From positions 126,001 to 175,296 of the forward strand of contig JAQGDQ010000471.1 of NCBI GenBank assembly GCA_030141605.1: a stretch of 49,296 nucleotides of DNA, given 5' to 3'. The DNA is from Tubiluchus corallicola (lineage: Eukaryota > Priapulida > Priapulimorpha > Priapulimorphida > Tubiluchidae). Position numbers and translations under genes: made by a program. Below, in pieces: positions 17,813 to 28,596 of this stretch (position 1 is the stretch's first letter; each line of letters begins with the position of its first letter). The notes under the pieces are model-generated. The model did not search any database, had not been told where the DNA came from, and worked only from the letters and a program-made list of their open reading frames with translations.

Positions 17813-18131
17813 TGTTTTATGGGTGTGTGTAGGACTATCAAATTAAAAATCTTTAAAACATTTTGATCCAGAACAAAGCTGCCAAAGCATTACAAGAAGT
17901 CTAAAACAATCCAGATAAACCCAAATGCTACTGAATTATTTTTTTGAATCGTAAGGTATATCACGTTTAAAAAATCACTTCTAAGATGAGCAAAAATTAA
18001 ACAATGTTTAGACTGCAAATTAGGCTGAAATTAGCGTCTATATAACTGGGATGTTAGGTGCTGCAAACCCAAAGTAATTATTTATTAAGTTTTCATACCA
18101 ACTTTAACAAGCAGAAAATGTGACAATGCTC

Positions 18132-18211
18132 TAATACAGCCTAGGTTTGAACCAAGGACCTGCTGCTTAAGAAGCAGGTGCAGTTGCCTTAGACCACTAA
18201 GGTGCCGTATC
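18132..18211 (-). ncRNA. tRNA-like sequence, probably a SINE head or tRNA pseudogene
   Basis: On the minus strand the ends GATACGG and CTGTATT can form a 7-pair acceptor stem with wobbles. CCTTAGTGGTCTAAGG gives a D-arm with an A-box-like core, CTGC-TTCTTAA-GCAG gives a 7-base anticodon-like loop (CTT), and GGTTCAAACC is a good B-box. About eight surplus bases separate the D and anticodon arms, and no encoded CCA or poly-T end is seen. A functional tRNA is therefore unlikely. Confidence 0.4.
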
Positions 18212-18701
18212 ATTCCGTGATCAAGGCAGTTCAAGATAGCATCAAAACTTAATTATGAGTTAAACATTAAGCAAAACAAGCACGTGCTTAGGGCTTCAGG
18301 GGAAGCGGTGCCCCACACAGTTTTTTCAAATCAAATAATCACCAAAAATTAAAATGTAACAGAATATGTCTGGCAGTTTCTATGTTTGTTTACAATGTGA
18401 TGGTACGGATGGTCATGGAGATTCTGGTTACTATAAAGCCTGAGCTGGTCACAGTCCACGTAATGACTGTAATTGATTATAACGTGTCATAATATATTTC
18501 AAGTGTGGTAATGTTTATAAAAATGTGGTGATACTGAAAACAGGATAATGTTGCTTTTCATTATACGTATTTTGCAATATAATGTAATTTATTTTCACAT
18601 CAGTACAACAGTACAGATTATATACAAAATAATTAACATCATGTCAGAATAATTAACATAGGTCCCACCTCATTTACTTTCGAATTTTCATATACTAACC
18701 C

Positions 18702-19280
18702 GATAAAAGTACACATTTTAACACGATTAATATTGCAAAAGCGTTTCTGATTGTAAAATAATAGATTAAAATCTTAATTAACGGGGAGCGAGCCCAACTA
18801 TTCATGACATCATAAACTAACATAATTTTCAACAGCAAAAATATTTCACGAGCGCGTTGCATGCGTTTGCGAAAGCGAAAATTGCAGAACAGGGCTACCG
18901 TAAGGTATTCAGTGTCTTGTATTAAAAATATGAATGTTTTAAGATAAAAATTCAAATTTCAAATTTACCGCTGTGCTCACGCATGAGCTGTCGAAAGTGT
19001 GTAATTCGTCAGAAACTAACACATCTGAACTGCGAGGTACAGCACCTGTTTTTGTGTAAAGCGTTGCCGAAATGCAGGCGCTAGTGCCCGTCTAACTAAC
19101 GAATGTCGAAATGCATGTGACAGTGAAAAACTAGTGGCACGAACGCGAAATTGTATTTGTCTGGTAATAATTCTTTCACGTAAATCATTTTTGAAAAAAT
19201 AGCGTATTCCCTTTCAATATTTTAAAAGAGCAGATTGTTTTGAAATGCAGTTTAAGATTTTGTCCGGTTTTGCTTTAAAT
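18702..19280. repeat. Diverged segment, copy 2 (upstream of the Fer2-like gene)
   Basis: Direct-repeat partner of 13562-14105, starting CGATAAAAGTACACATTTTAA and ending TTGTCCGGTTTTGCTTTAAA. It carries an extra block around 18855-18910. Divergence is spread along the length with small indels, so the duplication is not recent. Confidence 0.8.
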
Positions 19281-20920
19281 AATAAGTGCAAAGTAAATTA
19301 TATACTGATAATTATCAATATTGTAATAGGTGAAGCGGCAGCAGCTACAATAGATGTTTCAGAGAGAATTACTGTATTTGAACAAAATGTTGCCTTTGTA
19401 TTTATTTTTAAATTTCTTGATTGTAGAGAGGATTTTTTTTCAATTCGCCATCCAATTTTTTTCAAAGCCTTGGACCTGCATTTACAACGAACTGGCGTGC
19501 CATTTTATCACATGATGGTGACGATGACTACAGTAAATAAATCTTACTGCAGTTTTTTCATTTCGAAAGATAAAAAATTTCATTTTACAGTTTTTATTTT
19601 GAATTACATATAATAGCGTACCATAAGCTTCTCAGTTTAGGCCTCCTGAGGTCTTAATTCGGCCAAGGTTTGTAGCATCATTAATAATTATAATAATTAG
19701 TCTCTATTAACGTTCGTGTCAAGTAGACGCAAGTTAAAAATTTGTGGCATTTAACTTTAAAAGTGTTAAATTGCATTTATTTAATTAAATTTTAAAACAT
19801 AAAACAAGGACAAAAAAGTGTATATCCAGCAAGAATGTTTAATTTTTTGAAATGTCACATCGTTCTTTGGGTTTGATTAAAACTTCAAAAACCATGATCC
19901 AGGTAAATGGCTGAATAGGAGCAGCAGCAGCTTTGCGATCACAAAGAGCGTGTTTCTGAAGTGTATTACCAGATATTTAGTTACAGTAATTCACAGGAGA
20001 TAGCGCCACAGTCAACGCAGCTGTGGCATAGGGAAATTCCTTTTGTTCATCTGCCTTACAAATATTCCGTATCCCGTTATAATTTTCATAAATTGGCGAT
20101 TTTCAAATACGAGTAATGTGACGAAATTTCAAATAATTACCGTGCTTGACAAAAAATTGCGAATGCACTTGTGGCCATAGATATTGCGGAGCACATCTAT
20201 GGAGCACGCTCTCTCGAATCAGCGGTCATAGTTGTAAGAGAAATAAAACTTTGCCATTTCACAGACCTGCGCTAGCAAAACAGAATGGTTGTCTGAGAGT
20301 TCGGCATGGTTCTGATACTGTTTCCTTTTCGTGAATAAAAACCAATGTCTAAGATATCCTTTAGTGTAGACAAACAATAATTTTTTGGCCAAGAACAGTG
20401 GTAAATTTCGTTGTTATTTCAAATTTATCAATTCCATTATGCAAATTTATTTCAAAATTTTGCTGTTTCTATTATGCAAGTTTCGTATGTATTTTCCATA
20501 ATAGCACTTCTTATTTGGCCCAAAGTTGGTAGTATTCGGTGAAAATAATAAGCAATTTTAATAGACATTTCATTTTGCCAAGTTATGAATGACTTAAATT
20601 TCCCTATAGGCTCTATAGCATAGCCAAAAAGACAATATAAGTGCTGAGTGTTGGTACAGACATGGCAAGATAGCGAAAAGGCACAAAAGCTAAACAGCTG
20701 ATTAAACCATAATATGACGCCCGCTTTCAGTGTGAAAAAACACCGCAACTTTAATATTAGGCAATTGCTATGATCTTACAAAACTAATGAAATAGTTTTG
20801 CGTGTCTAAAGGAGCTCAGGTTTGTACAAAGATTGAATGAAATTACTGCTATGAGCTCCTCGAAAAATAATATCATTCCATAGAATTAATCAGCCAGAAC
20901 AATGTTCATTGTCAAAGGGT
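19281..20920. other. Intergenic DNA between the Fer2-like gene and the 3' end of gene B
   Basis: AT-rich sequence. Short open frames (for example 19245-19613 on the plus strand) show no domain, signal peptide or splice logic. A minus-strand AATAAA near 20446 could serve gene B. An 8-bp hairpin CCATAGAT/ATCTATGG lies near 20174-20202. Confidence 0.4.
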
Positions 20921-20923
20921 GAG

Positions 20924-20963
20924 CACGTGATATGTTCACGTGAACATCTTATTCAAGCACGTG
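20924..20963. promoter_or_regulatory. Cluster of three CACGTG E-boxes
   Basis: CACGTG occurs at 20924-20929, 20937-20942 and 20958-20963. The middle one lies in the 12-base palindrome GTTCACGTGAAC. Three palindromic E-boxes in 40 bases of AT-rich DNA is unlikely by chance. The cluster lies about 70-100 bases beyond the gene B stop codon, so it could be an enhancer or sit in the 3' UTR. Function is not shown. Confidence 0.4.
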
Positions 20964-21029
20964 ATTATGTTAATCGTACTATATAGAATTTTAGTGACTC
21001 AGTCCGACGGTTTATAAATTTTATCACAC

Positions 21030-21436
21030 TCAAAATCGATCATCGTGGAAATCAGCGTACATTTTGTCTGTCGTCCAGTCGCTAACTAGCATTTCGTTCT
21101 TTTCAGACTTTACGGGTTCATGAACGTTAGTTGTAGATTCTACATTATTGACATCAGCAATTGCTTCTTTACTGCCACTCTTCTCAGCACCGCCCTTCAA
21201 GCAGCAGCAGTACATGATTAGGAATATAATAGCCATGCCCAGAGCTGTTGAACACACGGCAATGGCCACCAGAGCACCTTGAGCTAATCCTTCTTCTTCC
21301 GGTTCCGTTTCTATTATTTCTGTGGCAACCGTCTCACAGCTTTGTAGTTCCGCATGGTAATATAGGTCTTCTACACAGACATTGTAAATCGTATCATCAT
21401 TGAGTTGGGTTATTAAATATTCGAAAACATTTGGCT
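21030..21436 (-). CDS. Gene B exon 8: FN3 second half, membrane helix, tail
   Basis: Acceptor TTTACAG, phase 1 in. It reads EPNVFEYLITQLNDDTIYNV, the C-terminal strands of an FN3 fold with the usual L..x(T/Y)..V pattern. An acidic juxtamembrane piece (ETEPEEEG) follows, then hydrophobic GALVAIAVCSTALGMAII, YCCC, and a mixed-charge tail ending YADFHDDRF and TGA. The CCC at the inner face could be palmitoylated. Confidence 0.88.
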
Positions 21437-24400
21437 CTGTAAAGAGAAAAGAAACAGAATAATGAGAATGCACATGGTGAATAACTAAGGATAAAGAAGC
21501 AAACTGTTTGTGTCATGTCTAACAGAGAAGTTGCCAGATTATTTGACTGCTCTCTTAAAATTAGCTTTAAAAAACTGAAAGTATGTGAGGCACAATGTCT
21601 TTTCAAGGAAAGTCAAAGATCTAGTCAACGTTCCACTGAACGCAAAATTAACCCCTTCCCGTCTCAAATTATATGTGGTATGAATAAAATACATAAAATA
21701 CAAATTAGATAAAAAAGAAGCAAAAATTGCGTCATTCCAAGAAGGCCTTGTCGATCAATGACAGGCTTTTAAAAATCTTCTGGATTGTGATTGCGTACTG
21801 TGTGTAGTTTGTATAGTGCGTGAAGTACAGAAGCTAATGCACAGGCAGGCTTGTGCCGCCGTACTGTGTGTAGTTTGTATAGTGCGTGAAGTACAGAAAC
21901 TAATGCACAGGTAGGCTTGTGCCGCCGTACTGTGTGTAGTTTGTATAGTGCGTGAAGTACAGAAACTAATGCACAGGCAGGCTTGTGCCGCCGTACTGTG
22001 TGTAGTTTGTATAGTGCGTGAAGTACAGAAGCTAATGCACAGGCAGGCTTGTGCCGCCGTACTGTGTGTAGTTTGTATAGTGCGTGAAGTACAGAAACTA
22101 ATGCACAGGTAGGCTTGTGCCGCCGTACTGTGTGTAGATTGTATAGTGCGTGAAGTACAGAAGCTAATGCACAGGCAGGCTTGTGCCGCCGTACTGTGTG
22201 TAGTTTGTATAGTGCGTGAAGTACAGAAGCTAATGCACAGGTGGGCTTGTGCCGCCATTAGCTGCGGTACTGACCAAGAAGACTGGCAGCAATCCAGACA
22301 GATCAACCCTGTACCGTTTTGTTGTATGGAGAACAAACCTGTAGTATCAGAAAACCACTCCTGACTGCTTGCGATTTTCCACTTGACCCTGAACCCTTCG
22401 TTTACGATGCCTGTAGACACCCACTGTAGATAAATCTCATCAGTCTGTGATAAGTTCAAAATAAATGTTTGTAAGGCAACTTCGCATTAGAATAAATGCA
22501 ATCTATGTCACAGGCAAAAATAAGAGAACGAGAAATATCCAGAACTGCTAGTAGCTTTTGCTAGGATGATTGTTACCAGCAGCGCAATGTCTAGACTGAT
22601 TGCTAAGTACACCAAGCTTTGCATTAAGCTAAATTTCTATGTAGTACCGTATACTGACATAGAAATTAAGGTCTAGTTCTAATAACAGCTCCATTTAAAG
22701 ACATTAAATTGTGTAAACTTACAGAAAACTGACATTTTTTATGGCAAAATGAACTTTAATTGAAAAGAACCACGTTTCTTTTACATTCGATCAGCACAGT
22801 GATGTTTGATTCCTTCATGTGAACACGAATAGCGATCAGATTTTTCAACAAAATTCTTGCTAAGATTCTGTAGATGGAAAGAAGGTCTACAAGTCTTATG
22901 TTAAAAAGAGAACAGAATTTTGTATAGCCTTGCTGTAAAATTCTTGCTTTGTTAATCAAACCTGTTACTGTCATTTAAAAATTGCTGACTGGTTTACAAG
23001 TGAATGACTTCAGTAGTTGCCTAATTAATTAATAAAGGTTTAACAATGGACAAAACAAAGCACACATGTAAGCTTGTTACTTACTAACAGTTGAACGAAC
23101 CTCAATGTAGCGCTGCCTAATTTTCAAGAGCAATTTAAGAAAGGACGTCTTAAAATGCCATGGACAAGAATTAATAATATTTAAGAAAGAAGGCAGTTTG
23201 AAACGCTATTAGCTTTGCAATATTAAAAGAGCACATAACGTGAAATTACCTTTGCGAATATGTCTGTTATCACCAGCGTTGCATTTTTGCAGACAAGCTC
23301 TTCGTGTTCCAGGGAGTTCAATGGACGACCTTCCAACTCAGGAGGTGCTGCACATTCTCCTGTTATTCGTGATTCACCCGTTGCCATCCAGGTGTGTTTG
23401 CAGTCGCAGATTATTGGGTTATCTAAAATGAAGAAGTTTCGTTCTCAACGACAACATTCACAGCAATTGTATTACTAGTCTGATTTGGCACCATGCAAAA
23501 GTAGAAAAGAAAAGGTGACGACTAAGAGAATACAATTGACACGTGGATGAAGGAGGCACTGATAAGCATAAAGATGAGATGAATGAGGAGGTAAAGAATA
23601 AAACTTTGGACAATAGTGATGGCAGAGAACTTTTGAAGAGAACAATAAAGACGAAATAGTAATTACAAGATGAGAACATGGTCAAAAAGGATGAAGATGA
23701 GGATATCAAGGATGATTATGACAACAACAAGATGAATAGAAGAAAAACAGAATGGCAGTGTAGATGACTGTGATATCGCTGAAGAGAGTAAAGATGTGTT
23801 TAGTAGATGTACGTAGATGTACACATACTTGCACAGAATGACATAAACAGTTAGGTCAAATTAATTACCTTGCAACTTTATATCAGCTGGAATACAACAA
23901 GAATCAAATGACGCTTCTAGCAAATACTGAATTGCATTGCTGGTAAGTTCCAAATCTGACAGCTCTGGCAAACCGCCAAAGCCTTGGGCCTCTATGTCGT
24001 GTATTGCATTAAATGATACTATCAAATACGTTAATTCAGAAAGTCCTGAGAAAGAATTTGCCTTGATGTCCGTTAAAGAGTTCATACGTAGGTCTAATAA
24101 ATATAATGAGGTCATTTCTGCAAAGCAGTCTGCTTCAAGAGTGCTAATTTTATTCGAAGACAATATAAGCGTATCAACCGTCTCCAATTCAGCAAACATC
24201 TTAGATGAAACTTCTGAGAGGAGATTTCCTTTCAAATACAACTTTTCCAGTTTATCTAAGCTACCAAAGGCATTTTCTGAAATAGTGGCAATTTGGTTGT
24301 CCGTCAGAATTAATGTCTGCAATGCTGCCAATGGCCCAAACGTTTCTATAGTTACAGTTTGCATTGAATTTTGTCCGAGATTAAGGTCTGCTAGTTCAGA

Positions 24401-27400
24401 TAAACCAGTAAAAACTTCAGCTGTTAATTCAGTTATTTGGTTAAGAGACAAATCGAGGCTTTTCAACTTTGTTAAGGCTTCAAAGACGCCGCCTTCAACT
24501 TGTTCTATCACATTCCGCTGTAAATATAATTCAACTAAACTATTCCCATCTTCAAAAGCAAATGCCTCTAATGTTGTGATCTCATTACCATCCAGATGAA
24601 GTTTTGTCAAACTTTTCAACTCTGCGATGGCTTGGTTTGGAACATTATTGAGTTTGTTATCTGTGAGAACTAAGGAGACAAGCCGTTCCTCCAAGCTGGC
24701 AAATGCCTCATCATCAATGAATGACAGTTCTGAATTAGTAATACTAATTTCCTGAGGAAGACAAGTTATGAATGCGTTAGCTGGAAGTGTATTTCCTGTG
24801 GTTCCACTTATGAATACTGCTTCTATAGGTTCGTCGACACTGTTGAGTACAGTTAGCACATCTTCCAACTCTCCACTGCCGCAGTAAAATTCCAGTCCTT
24901 CTCTCCACGAGTATGATGTACACGTACAAGGCTGTATAGTTTCCGCTGGAGGGCACTGTAATCCCGGTTCAGTAGTGGTTGGTTCAGTTGGTGAGACTGT
25001 TGTCAGCCAGTCACACAAGTCACCATCTAAAAAACAAATGTTAGAGTCAATGCATGTACCGTTAAAAATAGTGTTTTACATAATATTTACCACATTGCAA
25101 GGAAGAACGGAGTACTTAACGCAGGCTTTACTAAAGATAATAGTGTGACAACACCGACATGGCAATTGTTAAAGATAGTTCATTTAGATGAGATTCTGAA
25201 CTGGCACAGCTGTTAGTGGTTAAGTATGTTGTGAAACCAGCATACTTAGTCTTATTGTTTGCTGTGGAAATTTGCTCAAAAACAAGTTTATTCTGCATTT
25301 CCACTAATCAACACGTTCTTTTTCAATAGCATATCCCAATGACATTTAACACAACCAAATGTCTATTAACATTATTCTCATCTGTGAAGTGCTATCAACT
25401 GCTTGCTTGATTGATAGTTAGGATATATTCCAATGAGGTTTGAGTAATTCCACAAGCTGACGGAACCTAGTATCAGCTGTTGATTGGCAGTCTCAAAAAA
25501 TGTAACAGATGATACAAACAAACGATTACTCACACATGTATAAAATGACCACATCCTCATCATTTAATATTATGTTTGCCAACAATGAGGATGTCGACTG
25601 TTTCTGTATCGAAGAACGACGGTTTCACATCTCACCAGAAGTCAAGCTGAGTTAACAACAGAAGCTAGTGACCCTTCACTTGAAGATCTATTGGCCGTGG
25701 TATTTGAATATTGCAATAGTGCTGCTATTTGACTGGTTATTCTTTTGCAGCTCTTTTCTGTATTTAATTGTATTCAAATGATGATCCAGGTAGGTGTTGT
25801 TATCAGATTCTTCCTGTCTAAATGCAAGGTGTGGGATTACAATTGAAGGCATGTTACTAGGTATGTAACCTGTGATCGTTGCAAACATACGACAAAAATT
25901 GGGCGAATGATGTGAGACCAACAGTTTTAACTGAACCAAACATGTTAGCCAGCAAAAGTCTTTTACTTAATTGTGACTTTTCATATCTTAAAACTACGAT
26001 TTTCTTTACCTATTTCACACTCAGGGCATCCAATACAATTCAGTTGTATTGCATCCAGGTCACTGATGTGTTGACCTTGAAGGCTACTTGGTGTCTCACA
26101 AATACCATCATGCCAGTCCACATCCTTGATCCACTTTAAATTGCAGTCGCATGACAATGGATTGCCTAAATGCAAGAATCAAAGAAAATGAAAGTTTCTA
26201 ATTAATGTGCTTGTCGTGAATGACACTGCCTTTTACTTCATGGACAATCATAGTTTTAAATATTAAAATTTGCAATTTTATTTAAATTTTTATTAAGTAT
26301 ATTAAGTTTTCAGGCATAACAGGTGTAGCATCTTAAGCTATGTATAAATACCAAAATACTGGGTATCATAATTCACACATCGCTCATCCCGTACCTTATG
26401 CCTGAAGTTTTTGCTTATTTTTAGCCACACAGTACTCTCAGAAAAAACCTGTTTTTGTGCTCAATGAAATGAAAAGAGGGCCCCGAAAGTGATGAAATGC
26501 TTGACTCTCAGAAGAATATTTTCGTGCAGCCTCACTCAAGTTTTTCGAAATCTGTCTGATGTATTTTCCTGTGTTTACATGCACAAACAGGACAGCTTGT
26601 GCCATAAAACTTACCGAAGCTCGTTCAAGATGTATTCACTGAAGAGGTTGTTTAAGATAACCCAAAATTTGTCAAGAGTGGGTGTAAAGCAAGGCAAAAA
26701 ATTTCAAAACTTTAACAAAGTTTGAAATATTTGTAGTCCAGAGATAACAAAAATGTCACGTTTGTATTAGACCCATACTTAGCACGTTTCCGTTCGCTAC
26801 GACCACTGACCCATCCCCAGACGTATAATCACTCCTTACAAAGAGCCTGATTAACAGGTAACAAATATATCACCATGCTGTTAACCTGTGTGTATTGTTA
26901 TAAATGGTTTGAAAGGCCATCTAAACAATTTGTTAAACGAAACATTAAAAAGTTCTATAGGAAAACCTGCTAGAACATGATTCAAACTTCTTACCATAAA
27001 GTGAAATGAGTTTGGGCAAAATGACAACTGATCCATCCCAAAAGGTATCCTTAGTCAGATATTCCAGTTGATTGTAATCCAAATATAGCTCTTCTAAATT
27101 AGGTAAGTCATCTAAGGCTGAATCGCAGATCTGGTAAAGGTGGTTCCACGTAATCCTTAGCGTTGCTAACGAAGGTATCCCAAATGAATGAGCGTGTAGA
27201 GTATCTAGGGTATTACTGGATATGTCTAATACGTGAAGGGAATCTAGACCTTGAAATGCCTCATAACTAACAACACTAATATCGTTATTTCTTATAGAGA
27301 GGGTATGTAGATTGATTAGACGTAGAAATACCGGAGTATTAAGTGTTGTTAGCAGGTTGTCATCCAAATATAGAACTCTAAGGTTTTCTAAACCGGTAAA

Positions 27401-28526
27401 CATTTCCGAATCCAAGTCCGAAAGTTGGTTGTACTGCAAAAACAAGTACGTTAAATTACCCAATTCTTTGAAAGTTTCACTAGTAATAGTATCTAGTTTG
27501 TTGCTCGAAAGGTCAAAGGTTTCTAAAGATAGTAAAGACTTGAACAAGGGACTATAAACAGACTGAATGTCATTTTCCTTGAGCCTCAGATGTATCATGT
27601 TGGATGCACCACTAAATGCATCATCGTCTATGGTTGATATCTGATTACGCTCAAGTGATAATATTTTTAGATCCGATGGAAATGCAGCGGCTGGTAGATT
27701 CGAGATGACATTCTCTGATATATCCAATGTCTCTAGAATTGCAAGGGATTTAATGGCAGTAGGAACCGTGTCCAGAAGATTTGTGCTTAGCTGCAAATTC
27801 AGCAGCGAATTTTCGACGCCTGCAAAGGCATCGTCTTCAATGACTGTCGTATTACAGCGCGTTATGTACAAATTGTATATCTCAAGACCTGCAAAAGAAC
27901 CAGATGAGATGATGGGCCAGGTAACTGAGTTGATTGTTAGACGATCGATTGGATCCCCAATTTTCTGCAACATTTCTAACACTTCATCAATGTTATCGAT
28001 AAATTGGCAGTAAATTTCTAGTGCAATGTCATTTGGTATACAGAAGCACGGAGCGACATCTTCGGCTGGAGGACATTGATATGGTTCCGTGGGAGGTTGC
28101 GTTGGAATGACTGTGTCTTCGTCACAGATGTCTAGTTGAGTGATGTTGCACCCTTCACAATCACAAACAAATAGTTCTTCAGGGACTTTATGGATATCGA
28201 CGGGATTACCATAATTTTCAGTGACATTAAGGGGAGCCACACATTCTGCTTCTGACTTATTGAACGATTTAATCCAGAGATTATTGCAGTCACAAACAAG
28301 CGGATTATCTGAAATGAAATGACACGGGTCTAGTTAAAATGTGTGCCTATATCGATCTCGATTAACATCTACTTTATAGTTCAATGAAAATATTTTGGCT
28401 ATAGTAACGCAATTTGTCTTCAAACCGCGTACAATTTCTAAGGCGACATTCGTTTATGTCATCTGGTAAACTGCTTGGAAGTGACATGAAATCAACGTGA
28501 ACTGACTAGTACCAAAAACTGTAGTG

Positions 28527-28596
<70 letters not shown>

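Noticed and set aside
18132-18211. Functional tRNA gene
   Set aside because: Surplus bases between D and anticodon arms and no terminator; kept only as tRNA-like.
19245-19613. 122-codon plus-strand frame
   Set aside because: Low-complexity composition, starts inside the duplicated non-coding segment, and shows no domain or codon bias like the real exons.
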